From assembly GCF_016924145.1 (NCBI RefSeq), contig NZ_JAFFZO010000020.1, positions 30,857 to 94,856 of the forward strand: a stretch of DNA of 64,000 bases, written 5' to 3'. This DNA comes from Amphritea pacifica (lineage in GTDB: Bacteria > Pseudomonadota > Gammaproteobacteria > Pseudomonadales > Balneatricaceae). The translations under genes were made by a program, and so were the position numbers. Positions 7,763 through 16,893 of this stretch are shown one piece after another (positions within the stretch are counted from its first letter, which is position 1; the number at the start of each line of letters is the position of its first letter). Under the pieces are notes generated by a model. The model was not told the origin of the DNA. It was given only the letters and a program-made list of their open reading frames with translations, and did not search any database.

Positions 7763-8548
7763 ATGTCTACACGTCGTTTTGAGGAAAAGGTTGTGGTGGT
7801 CACGGGGGCCGCTCAGGGCATTGGCCGTGAAGTGGCATTGAGAGCCGCCCGTGAAGGTGCGCTGCTGGTGCTGGTTGATTTTTCACCCCTGGTGGAAGAG
7901 GTCGCCGCTGAGATTATTGAACAGGGTTTTTCAGCGCCGCTGGTGGTGCTGGCCAATCTTGAACAGTACGCCGAGTGCTGCAAGGTAATGGATGCTGCCG
8001 TGGCTCAATATGGTCGTATCGATAGCCTGATCAACAATGTCGGCGGCACTATCTGGGCTAAACCCTATGAATACTATGAAGCGGAACAGGTAGAAACTGA
8101 GATACGCCGTTCACTGTTTCCGACACTCTGGTGTTGTCATGCGGTGCTGCCCTTCATGCAGAAACAAGCTTCAGGCTCAATCGTGAATGTCTCATCGATT
8201 GCGACAAAAGGACTCAATCGGGTTCCCTATGCCGCCGCCAAAGGTGGCGTAAACGCTCTCACCGCCTGTCTGGCTTGGGAAAACGGCAACCGTGGTATCC
8301 GCGTCAATGCGGTGGCACCCGGTGGCACCGATGTGGGGGAACGGAAAATCCCGCGCAACAGCCAGCCGATGAGTGATGATGAAAAGGTGTGGTATCAGCA
8401 GATTGTTGACCAGACCATTGATTCAACCGTAATGGGGCGTTACTCCACCCCTGGCGAGCAAGCCAGTGCGATCCTCTTTCTCGCCTCCGATGAAGCCTCG
8501 TATATCACCGGGACTATTCTGCCGGTAGGCGGGGGAGATCAGGGCTGA
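7763..8548 (+). CDS. benD: 1,6-dihydroxycyclohexa-2,4-diene-1-carboxylate dehydrogenase
   Basis: This short-chain dehydrogenase (261 residues) oxidises and decarboxylates the dihydrodiol acid made by BenABC to catechol with NAD. The cofactor motif TGAAQGIG is at 14-21, NNVGG at 91-95, and the catalytic residues are Ser144/145, Tyr156 and Lys160 (YAAAK). The ending ITGTILPVGGGDQG fits BenD/XylL. ATG at 7763 has GAGGTT six bases upstream; the earlier in-frame GTG overlaps benC and is less likely. It is the last gene of the operon, 14 bp before a strong terminator. Confidence 0.92.
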   Translation: MSTRRFEEKVVVVTGAAQGIGREVALRAAREGALLVLVDFSPLVEEVAAEIIEQGFSAPLVVLANLEQYAECCKVMDAAVAQYGRIDSLINNVGGTIWAKPYEYYEAEQVETEIRRSLFPTLWCCHAVLPFMQKQASGSIVNVSSIATKGLNRVPYAAAKGGVNALTACLAWENGNRGIRVNAVAPGGTDVGERKIPRNSQPMSDDEKVWYQQIVDQTIDSTVMGRYSTPGEQASAILFLASDEASYITGTILPVGGGDQG

Positions 8549-8562
8549 TTTGAATTTCACTT

Positions 8563-8590
8563 AAAAGGCAGCCATTCGGCTGCCTTTTTT
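8563..8590 (+). terminator. Rho-independent terminator after benD
   Basis: AAAAGGCAGCC-ATTC-GGCTGCCTTTTTT forms an 11-bp stem (7 bp of GC-rich core plus A-T pairs) with a T-run. It closes benABCD. Confidence 0.92.
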
Positions 8591-9051
8591 ATAATCGGGG
8601 AGGCAGCAGGTCTGCTGTTGTCAGATCGCCGCTTCGCGGCTGGCTAGCTGTTAGAACGTCGCTTCGCGCCTCGCTAGAAAAAGCAAAGAAAAACAGCAGT
8701 TGTAGTCATCGACAAGGCTGGGATATAGTTAAATCCGGTGGGTAACTGGAGTACCCGTATCGTAGTCTGTGATTTTGATTAGTTGTGTAGTCCGGTCAGG
8801 CACTTAAGACAGTTCAGACGGGTTTTCAGGATGAATACCATAATCCTTTTTTCTTCTCTGGCAGTCCTTGCCTTCGCATATTTAGCCACATACTCCTGAT
8901 ACCTAAGGCTTCTGCGATACATCTTTTACTCGTTCCTAGAGTTGTAAGTTCGCAAAGCTTTCAAGCTTGTATGGGTGGGATTGTAAATAGTTATAAGGAA
9001 CTCAGAACCAACCACCTAATTTATTAGAATTTATCTCCATACGGGGGGATT
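8591..9051. other. Gap without a confident gene at left edge of the accessory island
   Basis: This 461-bp stretch shows no normal gene. Near 8625-8680 there are short GCCGCTTCGCGGC-type stems of the kind seen in intergenic repeats. A 22-codon frame at 8831-8899 would encode a wholly hydrophobic peptide (MNTIILFSSLAVLAFAYLAT...), but its ribosome site is poor. Composition turns visibly AT-rich towards 9000, where the STAND gene starts with a GGGGGG ribosome site. Confidence 0.5.
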
Positions 9052-10146
9052 ATGGGAAGTCAAAATCAAATTAAATCTAAGTTGCTTGAAATGGAAGGCG
9101 GTAAATTTCAACGGCTATGTGATGATTGGTTATACAGAAAAGGACTTGAAAATATTAACCCTATTGGGATGATGAAAACTACTGATCGGGTAGTGAAAGG
9201 AACCCCTGACTGCTTGTTCATGCAGGAAGATGGGACATATATTTTTTCCGAATACACTGTTCAACAAGAGCGCCTAGCAAAAAAACTAGAAGATGACATA
9301 GGTAAGTGCTTTGACGAGGTTAAAACAGGTATACCCATAGAAAAAATAAGTGGAATTATTATTTGCTACTTAGGGAAACTTACAACCAAAGAAATTAATA
9401 GTCTTAGAAGTATCTGCTATGACAGGGGTATCATGTTAACTCTTAACGGCCTCGACTCCATTTCGTTAAGCATTAAAAACTCCTATCCAGTTCTTTCTGA
9501 AACATACTTAGGTTTACCATTAGACACAGGGCAATTACTAAGCGTTGAAGACTTTATCGATCGGTATGGAAAAAGTAACTTCACAACGTCTATTGATAAT
9601 GAATTGTTATTTTGTGATGACCTTCTAAGCAGCGCTACTAAAACACTAGAAACTGAAAATTTTTTACTCGTCTCTGGTGCCGCAGGGCTAGGAAAAACAT
9701 TATTCTCTGTGACCTTAGCAAAGAAGTTTCAACGTGAGAATAGTAATCTGATTGTAATTTGTCTTTTTGATAAAGGCGCAGACCTAATCAGAGATATAAC
9801 GGCCATGTTTAGCGAGCCTGGAGATTATTTAATTTTTGTGGATGACGCTAATAGGCTGGATAATAGGCTTGACTATCTTCTCCATTATCTTAACGAGAAT
9901 GATGAATACAGAACCTTTCGTATAATTGCTACTGTTAGAGATTATGCCCGCACCTCCGTTATAGAAAAAGTTAACAAATATACTGAACTTCATGAACAAG
10001 TTATGGTGCCATTAACGGACGATCAGATTAAAGAGCTATCAGAAACCATCTTTGGTATTAAAAATGGAGAATATCAAAAAAGAATACAGGAAGTGTCTTG
10101 TGGCAATCCGCGTTTGGCTGTTATGGCATCAAAGGTTGAACATTAA
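9052..10146 (+). CDS. Truncated nuclease-STAND NTPase (Avs-like, nSTAND3 type)
   Basis: The 364-residue product has an N-terminal restriction-endonuclease-like domain with Pro52-Asp53 (GTPDCLF) and Glu67 in FSEYTVQ, a PD-(D/E)xK variant common in this family. It is followed by a P-loop NTPase with Walker A GAAGLGKT at 209-216 and Walker B IFVDD at 261-265. Antiviral STAND proteins of this kind usually carry a long C-terminal sensor of many hundred residues; here the protein stops at VMASKVEH, soon after the ATPase domain. The stop codon coincides with the end of a 97-bp inverted-repeat element, so insertion and deletion probably removed the sensor. The gene is visibly richer in A and T than its flanks, suggesting transfer. 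It may be dead, or act as a short form. Confidence 0.7.
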   Translation: MGSQNQIKSKLLEMEGGKFQRLCDDWLYRKGLENINPIGMMKTTDRVVKGTPDCLFMQEDGTYIFSEYTVQQERLAKKLEDDIGKCFDEVKTGIPIEKISGIIICYLGKLTTKEINSLRSICYDRGIMLTLNGLDSISLSIKNSYPVLSETYLGLPLDTGQLLSVEDFIDRYGKSNFTTSIDNELLFCDDLLSSATKTLETENFLLVSGAAGLGKTLFSVTLAKKFQRENSNLIVICLFDKGADLIRDITAMFSEPGDYLIFVDDANRLDNRLDYLLHYLNENDEYRTFRIIATVRDYARTSVIEKVNKYTELHEQVMVPLTDDQIKELSETIFGIKNGEYQKRIQEVSCGNPRLAVMASKVEH

Positions 10147-10238
10147 GGGGTCAAAGCCCTTTTACGGAATAGTTGGACAGGTAAAGCGGGGATGCCCAAA
10201 AAGAGCGATTGATTGAAAAGGGCTTTGACCCCTTTAAT
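10142..10238. mobile_element. 97-bp element with about 22-bp inverted ends
   Basis: The left end ATTAAGGGGTCAAAGCCC (continuing TTTT) at 10142-10163 is repeated inverted at 10216-10238 with one extra A. The interior of about 52 bp has no coding capacity. GGGGTCAAAGCCC-type ends are familiar from REP-associated tyrosine transposase and small non-autonomous elements. A second short motif of that style (AAAGGGGACAGATT) lies at about 10760. It ends the STAND reading frame. No target duplication was clear. Confidence 0.6.
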
Positions 10239-10313
10239 ACTTCGCTCTTTTTACCATAAAATTTACTCCACTACACTGGTCCACTGACCAAGGCGTTAAG
10301 AGTCATTCCAGGA

Positions 10314-10682
10314 ATGAAGATCGCACTAGGATACATAGGACTTCCAATATTGTTGGCACTAGCTGTAGCAGTTTACTCATTGACTAACGGCCGGGAAATA
10401 TCGGAAGTTCTTATTCAGTTTATTTATGGGGGCCTATTTTACTGTGCACCATTCTTTGTTTTTGCTTTGTTGCATATCTTGCTTAAGCTTCCCAGAATAG
10501 TGGCACATTCGGGTTATATTGCGGCCAGCTTGTCCCTGGTTGCAATTACTTCAGTATGGCTGTTGCCCCCTGATCCCTCGGGACTGCCAATGCAATGGAT
10601 GGCATATTGGCCACTGTCGGCAATTTTAATTGTAATTTTTGTCGGGGTTTCGTTTGCTTACCGAAAGTTCAGTAACTCTTAA
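10314..10682 (+). CDS. Small integral membrane protein, function unknown
   Basis: The 122-residue product has about four hydrophobic segments (near residues 3-22, 38-58, 68-85 and 96-115), with charged residues only in short loops and at the end (AYRKFSNS). I do not recognise a family. It stands alone between the mobile element and the ligBA pair. Flanks GGCGTTAAGAGTC before the start and TTAACAAACGGCTG just after the stop resemble the ends of integron gene cassettes, which often carry such orphan membrane proteins; a full attC site was not found. The ribosome site (CCAGG) is weak. Confidence 0.5.
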   Translation: MKIALGYIGLPILLALAVAVYSLTNGREISEVLIQFIYGGLFYCAPFFVFALLHILLKLPRIVAHSGYIAASLSLVAITSVWLLPPDPSGLPMQWMAYWPLSAILIVIFVGVSFAYRKFSNS

Positions 10683-11084
10683 CAAACGGCTGTTATCGCC
10701 CCTGCGGGGCTGGGACAGTCTTTACGCTGCTTCGCAGCTTCAATCCTGCCCTAGGCTTGATAAAGGGGACAGATTGAATTTTGCAGGGATAAGGAAATAG
10801 GGGTTAGCTCTTGTGCAAAACTCAAGGCCTGACCTTTATAACTGCTACGAGATTCAGCAGGTAATAATGTCAAAGGTTGTAAATTCAGTCGATGCTACAT
10901 AACCAGCGCAGGCATAGCGACGTTCTTTACATTGCGCCTTCGGCTCCATTCCAAGCGCGCATGCTGCAAGCGCTATATGGCCTTTCGAGTTTTGGCATGA
11001 ATTAGAGTGCCACTACAATCCTCTGTGAGAATTCCTGTCAAAGTGCGTTGCGGCATCGTTGAAAGTAATAAGCGCCACGGTAAA
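10683..11084. other. Non-coding gap with fragments of mobile-element type
   Basis: No gene is visible. A GCCCCTGCGGGGC stem and a GCTGCTTCGCAGC stem lie at about 10698-10740. A RAYT-flank-like motif (AAAGGGGACAGATT) is at about 10760. ACATAACCAGCGCAGGC near 10900 recalls a cassette end. I read the stretch as debris of small elements. Confidence 0.4.
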
Positions 11085-11117
11085 GTTCTCAGGCCATAAG
11101 GACTATGGCCTGAGAAC
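11085..11117 (-). terminator. Long hairpin downstream of ligB
   Basis: GTTCTCAGGCCATA pairs perfectly over 14 bp with TATGGCCTGAGAAC across a 5-base loop. It lies 33 bp after the ligB stop on the minus strand. The T-run on that side is only TTTA, so it may be a weak terminator or a 3'-end stabiliser. Confidence 0.55.
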
Positions 11118-11150
11118 AACACAAAAGTGACGTGTTAACCGTGAGACCGG

Positions 11151-12397
<1,247 letters not shown>

Positions 12398-12850
12398 TAT
12401 ATTTTTCTCATTTTCCACAGCTATAGAACGTGCATCGCTTCCCGAAGTCAGTCACAGAGTTAAACGATGAATGGAAATAGTATAGGGGATCGATCAGGCT
12501 AACCCAATCGACGGGAGGCTGTATACGGCTTGTCAAGCATTCAATTTTTGCGTGCTGCTATAAGTAATCAGCTTTGTTTGAACCATCCCTTCATATTTTC
12601 CTGTTTCTGATATAACACCGAGTAGCTTAGCAGCCCGATAACCCCCCTCCCAGAAGGCGGCCCCAATACCCAGATAGCTCATCCCTGACGCAGTGACGAC
12701 AAAGGTGATTAGATAGGTCACTTGTGTAGCCTCTGACAATATGAAAATACTCAATTTCTACAAATTATTACTGACCTTCAGAGCGCAGCTTAGTAGTATC
12801 ATGGTTAACAGCCTGATAATTAAGCAACGCAGTTGTGCTTCGAGGGAACG
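12398..12850. other. Gap between ligA and the restriction remnant
   Basis: This divergent region must hold the ligAB promoter (minus) and that of the hsd-derived operon (plus). A 73-codon minus-strand frame (12533-12754) with hydrophobic content has no recognisable family, ribosome site or neighbours, and I do not call it a gene. No clear operator palindrome was found. Confidence 0.4.
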
Positions 12851-13225
12851 ATGGCTTTGATGACACCTGAAACACCACAGAACAACTTTGCCTTCCTGGC
12901 AGAGTATGATCCGATCTTTCAACAGTTGGCGAATGCAGCAGAAAGGTCATTTTCCAGCGACCCCAACACCACGCTTATCAAACTTCGTCAGCTTGGGGAA
13001 GCGCTTGCGAGGGTGAAAGATGCCCAGTCTCGGGTTAATAACCTCACTCAGTCGATCCTCGCCAAAGCTTTCCGCGGCGAACTCACCGCCGACTGGCGCG
13101 CACAGAACCCCGATCTTATTAGTGGGGACAGCAGCGCCGAAGCTCTGCTTGAAAAAATAAAATCTGAGCGAGAAGTGCTAGAATCGACTAAAAAAGCAGT
13201 TAAGCGTAAGAAGGCAAAGGTATGA
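12851..13225 (+). pseudogene. In-frame fusion of HsdR N-terminus to HsdS C-terminus (type I restriction scar)
   Basis: The 124-codon frame is a hybrid. Residues 1 to about 53 ([31 protein letters not shown]) are the start of a type I restriction HsdR subunit. From about residue 54 on ([20 protein letters not shown], then FRGEL) it is the end of an HsdS specificity subunit. The join is in frame at EALA/RVK. The simplest explanation is a deletion in an hsdR-hsdM-hsdS operon that removed most of hsdR, all of hsdM and most of hsdS. ATG at 12851 has GAGG 5 bases upstream. The stop overlaps the start of the next gene (ATGA), so the hybrid may survive because it couples translation to the ATPase gene. 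It cannot restrict or methylate. Confidence 0.8.
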
Positions 13226-14313
13226 AGCCCGTTAACGACAGTGACCAGCTCAGCGAGATAGTGATCGACGGCTATAAATCCATTGAGCATTGCAAGATTG
13301 AGATGGGGTGTTTAAATGTTTTGATTGGTGCCAATGGCGCGGGTAAATCAAACTTTATCAGCTTCTTCCGTTTGATCGCGACACTTCTTGATCATCGCTT
13401 ACAGTCTTTGGTAGGTAAAGCCGGAGGCCCAGACGCTGTACTCCATTTTGGACGAAAAAAAACAGAGGCGCTTAATGCAGAGCTCTACTTCGGTAATAAC
13501 GGTTATAAGTTTGCCTTAGAGCCGACAAATGATAACCGGATGATGTTTCAGCGAGAGGCTCTGTGGTGGAATATGAGTGGTGATAAAGGTGTTAGCTCAG
13601 GACATTTTGAGTCCCAAGCAGACCAGCACCGCTCAGGGATAACACAGTATACATTACCGATCATGCGGCGTTGGCGTGTCTATCACTTCCATGATACGAG
13701 TGACAGTGCCAGAGTGAAGCAATCCCATCGTATCAACGATAACGATTATCTGCGTGAGGATGGTGGTAATCTTGCCGCTTTTCTCTTCCGCTTAAAGAAG
13801 AATCATGTAAACCATTACAAACGAATAGTGAAAACTATTCAGATGGTGGCTCCTTTCTTTGGTGAGTTTTATCTGCGGCCAAGTCCAGATAATGAAGACT
13901 ATATCCAGCTGGAGTGGACAGAGAAAGAGCAGGATGTCCCGTTCAAAGCGAGTGAGCTTTCTGATGGAACGTTGCGGTTTATTTTACTGGCAACCGTTAT
14001 GCTGCAACCTGAAGAGTATATGCCCAGCGCCATTATTGTTGATGAGCCGGAACTGGGGCTTCATCCTTATGCTATTAATGTGTTGGCTGAACTCATTAAA
14101 AGTGCCAGTCATCAACATCAGCTTATTATCTCGACGCAATCGGTAGAACTGGTAAATCAGTTTGATGCTGAAGATCTGATTGTGGTTGATAAGCAGAATG
14201 GAGCGTCTACTTTTAAACGCCTGAATACCGGCGATTTAAGTGAGTGGTTAGAAGATTACAGCCTGGGAGAGCTCTGGAAGAAAAACTTATTGGGGGGGAG
14301 ACCTCAGCGATGA
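13222..14313 (+). CDS. ABC/SMC-type ATPase of a defence module (AAA_21)
   Basis: The 363-residue protein is an ABC/SMC-like ATPase without a coiled coil. It has Walker A GANGAGKS at 36-43, signature LSDGT at 246-250, Walker B with catalytic Glu in [12 protein letters not shown] at 271-282, and a switch region LIISTQS at 301-307. This architecture is shared by the ATPase halves of OLD, Gabija, PARIS (AriA) and retron-Ec67-type effectors. It starts inside the stop codon of the hsdR-hsdS hybrid and its own stop overlaps the start of the DUF4276 gene (ATGA), so all three are translationally coupled. With DUF4276 it forms a split ATPase/TOPRIM-like pair. The biological target is unknown. Confidence 0.8.
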   Translation: MKPVNDSDQLSEIVIDGYKSIEHCKIEMGCLNVLIGANGAGKSNFISFFRLIATLLDHRLQSLVGKAGGPDAVLHFGRKKTEALNAELYFGNNGYKFALEPTNDNRMMFQREALWWNMSGDKGVSSGHFESQADQHRSGITQYTLPIMRRWRVYHFHDTSDSARVKQSHRINDNDYLREDGGNLAAFLFRLKKNHVNHYKRIVKTIQMVAPFFGEFYLRPSPDNEDYIQLEWTEKEQDVPFKASELSDGTLRFILLATVMLQPEEYMPSAIIVDEPELGLHPYAINVLAELIKSASHQHQLIISTQSVELVNQFDAEDLIVVDKQNGASTFKRLNTGDLSEWLEDYSLGELWKKNLLGGRPQR

Positions 14314-14951
14314 CCAGAGTATACGTCTTTGTTGAAGGTCAAACGGAAGAAACCTTCGTTCGTGATGTGCTCGGGCCTTATTTCGAGCGTCAACGTATTT
14401 GGTTAACCCCTATACTTGCAGAAACCAGCCCCGGTTATAAAGGTGGGATTGTTAGCTATGGTAAGGTTAAGAATCAGGTTACCCGCTTATGCAGAAAGGA
14501 TAAAAATGCCTGGGTCACGACTCTGATTGACTACTATGGATTACCAACCGATTTCCCTCAATTCGCTCAGGGAAATGTTAGCGCAGTACAAAGGGTTCAG
14601 CATCTTGAGCAAGCATTAGCACAGGATATTAGTGAGAGAAATTTTTTACCCTATCTTGCTTTGCATGAGTTTGAAGCTTTGCTTTTTTGTGATCCTGCAC
14701 AATTTCATGAGTGGTTTGATGATGAAAGAGCGGTCGCTGTTTTAGAGACGGTGAAAGCGTCTTATGGCAATCCTGAAGAGATAAATGATAGTCCTCAAAC
14801 CGCCCCGTCAAAGCGGATTCTCGCGGCCATTCCCGCCTATAAGAAAACACTTCATGGACCAATGATAGCGAATGAGATAGGCATTGATGCTATGCGTGAC
14901 CAATGCCCGCATTTTAATGACTGGATTAAGTCCATCGAGTCGCTTGCATAA
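14310..14951 (+). CDS. DUF4276 family protein, TOPRIM-like partner of the ATPase
   Basis: The 213-residue product starts [13 protein letters not shown]; the FVEGQTE at 7-13 resembles the first acidic motif of TOPRIM nucleases (VEGxTE/D). Asp74 in TLIDYYGLP and HEFEALLFCDP at 119-129 are further conserved-looking acidic sites. The family DUF4276 is commonly adjacent to an ABC-type ATPase, as here. I choose the ATG at 14310, overlapping the ATPase stop by 4 bases, over the earlier in-frame start at 14244 that would overlap the ATPase by 70 bp. By analogy with OLD and PARIS the pair may cleave nucleic acid or another target when triggered by phage; this is inference. Confidence 0.75.
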   Translation: MTRVYVFVEGQTEETFVRDVLGPYFERQRIWLTPILAETSPGYKGGIVSYGKVKNQVTRLCRKDKNAWVTTLIDYYGLPTDFPQFAQGNVSAVQRVQHLEQALAQDISERNFLPYLALHEFEALLFCDPAQFHEWFDDERAVAVLETVKASYGNPEEINDSPQTAPSKRILAAIPAYKKTLHGPMIANEIGIDAMRDQCPHFNDWIKSIESLA

Positions 14952-14988
14952 GTGTTTTTATTGATGAGATAACCATGGATAGGTAATT

Positions 14989-16893
14989 ATGGCTGACCAA
15001 CCCCACCAGTATTTTAAGGATGAATTTTCTCCCGACAGTGAGAAGCGCAGAGAGCCTTCTGAAGGGGCATTTCCTGAAGTGAGTCGTCTGCCGCATAACT
15101 ATGGCCGTTATACCGTCGATGAGGTGCTGAGTACCGACCTTAAATATGAAAAAGAGCCCTTCATTGTCACTGGTTATACCTCTTTATTGCGTGTTGTAAA
15201 ACTCATATCAGGCCTTTCTGAGAAGCAGGATCTGCGTCTTCTGATCGGTAATGAGCCGTTTCCAATAGCCAATGCACCTATGTCACTTGCACCGGTGACA
15301 TTTCCTGAAGAGGTTAAGGAGTATTGGCTAAAGAAACGCATCTCACTGCTTCAATACCCAGAAGTGTTTAACGCCCTTGAGAAGATGCGGATGGGACAGG
15401 TGGACGCGGTCTTCCTGGAGATTCCCGGACGGATGATGCATGCGAAGATGGTGATTACCCATGATATAGCCATGCTTGGGTCATCGAACTTTTCTGATGC
15501 GGGGTTAAGGCGGAATATTGAAGCCAATGTTCGCTTTAAGCGCGAAGATGAGACAGTGCGATATGAGGAAGTCAGGGACTATGCTGAGGCGTTGTTCAGT
15601 CTGGCTGATGATTACCGTGAACATTTGAAGGCTTTGCTGGAATCACTCCTTAAAGAGTCGAGCTGGGAGGATTGTATTGCCAGAGCCTGTTCTGAACTGT
15701 TGGAGGGGCATTGGGCGAAAAAATACACAACATACACGAGTCTGAGCAATCCCGATATGGCGTTATGGCCATCTCAGCGACAAGGGGTAGCACAAGCCCT
15801 TTGGATTATTGAAAACTTAGGCAGTGTGTTAGTGGCAGATGCGACCGGTAGTGGTAAAACCCGCATGGGGACGGCGTTGCAACGTGCGGTGTTTGATCGT
15901 TTGGTGCGAACTGGCAATCTGCGTGGCGGGGGGATGTCACTGATCAGCCCACCGGGAGTTGTGGCTGGATGGCAGAAGGAAATTCTCAGCTATGGCCTGA
16001 GTCATCGTCCACTGTCACAAGCGGCTTTGAGCTTTGCTGATCGGGAACGGATCGATGATCTTGTTACCCAGTCGATTAAGCAGGCGCAGATACTCAGTGT
16101 CGATGAAGCTCACAATTACCTTAATGCGGGGGCTAAACGGGCTCAGGTATTGTTACGCAATCTGGCTGATCATGTTCTGCTTTTCACGGCAACGCCGATC
16201 AATCGGAGTGCTTCGGATCTGTTGTGTCTGGTCAATATTCTTGGCGCTGATAACTTCGATCCGCAGGTGATCGATCAATTTAATCGCTGGCTTAGATTAG
16301 ATGTAAAGAGTATGCGTGCTGCGCGTGAGGAGCAACTTGAACAACTCAAAAGTGAGATAGCACGTTTCACGGTTCGCAGGACGAAGCGTGAGCTGAATCG
16401 ACTGATCGATAAACAACCTGCGGCTTATCACAATAAGCATAATGTTCCCTGCCGGTATCCCGAGCATAAGGCCGTTCCTTATGCTACCGGTGAATCTGAA
16501 GCGGCAATTGCGATTGGACTTCAGATCAGGGGATTATCTGAGCAACTCAGGGGTGTCGCCTACATTACAGGAGAGATTGATCAGAGTGCTTTTCTGACAC
16601 CGGAAGGGCAGCCAATAGAACCTGAACGCGTTTTTAAACGTCGGTTGGGGATGGCAAAGCGGAGTGCTGTCTATCAGATTATGTCTCACCTGCGCTCTTC
16701 CAGGGTATCCGCTTATGCGCATATTGCAGGTGATCATGCTGTTGCTGACTTTTTTGACATCGAGGCGAAAGAGCTCAAGGGACATAAGGAAAGATACCTA
16801 AGCTGGAAGAGTATGATCAGCCCCCTGGCGTCAGCTTTCCCGAAGGGGTTAGCTGTGACTGTGATATACCTGAATGGCTGGTTGACCCTCTAG
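14989..16893 (+). CDS. PLD-nuclease/SF2-helicase fusion, N-terminal part (frameshifted gene)
   Basis: This 634-codon frame carries a phospholipase D-type nuclease domain with His151-x-Lys153 (MHAKMVI), GSSNFS at 164-169 and Asn176/Glu178. It then has the first half of a SNF2-like SF2 helicase: Walker A ATGSGKT at 285-291, DEAH at 372-375 and FTATP at 399-403. From about codon 604 the protein turns non-family-like (SWKSMISPLAS...), because the true frame continues in another register. A single-base deletion at about 16785-16800 explains it. The intact gene would be about 1,096 codons. PLD plus helicase is seen in restriction-like and DISARM-type defence. It follows DUF4276 by 37 bp in the same direction. 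Confidence 0.75.
   Translation: MADQPHQYFKDEFSPDSEKRREPSEGAFPEVSRLPHNYGRYTVDEVLSTDLKYEKEPFIVTGYTSLLRVVKLISGLSEKQDLRLLIGNEPFPIANAPMSLAPVTFPEEVKEYWLKKRISLLQYPEVFNALEKMRMGQVDAVFLEIPGRMMHAKMVITHDIAMLGSSNFSDAGLRRNIEANVRFKREDETVRYEEVRDYAEALFSLADDYREHLKALLESLLKESSWEDCIARACSELLEGHWAKKYTTYTSLSNPDMALWPSQRQGVAQALWIIENLGSVLVADATGSGKTRMGTALQRAVFDRLVRTGNLRGGGMSLISPPGVVAGWQKEILSYGLSHRPLSQAALSFADRERIDDLVTQSIKQAQILSVDEAHNYLNAGAKRAQVLLRNLADHVLLFTATPINRSASDLLCLVNILGADNFDPQVIDQFNRWLRLDVKSMRAAREEQLEQLKSEIARFTVRRTKRELNRLIDKQPAAYHNKHNVPCRYPEHKAVPYATGESEAAIAIGLQIRGLSEQLRGVAYITGEIDQSAFLTPEGQPIEPERVFKRRLGMAKRSAVYQIMSHLRSSRVSAYAHIAGDHAVADFFDIEAKELKGHKERYLSWKSMISPLASAFPKGLAVTVIYLNGWLTL

Noticed and set aside
12533-12754. 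73-codon minus-strand frame between ligA and the hsd remnant
   Set aside because: No family, no ribosome site and no coding context; hydrophobicity alone is not enough.
16785-16805. Programmed ribosomal frameshift in the helicase gene
   Set aside because: No slippery heptamer or homopolymer is visible at the switch, so mutation or sequencing error is more likely.
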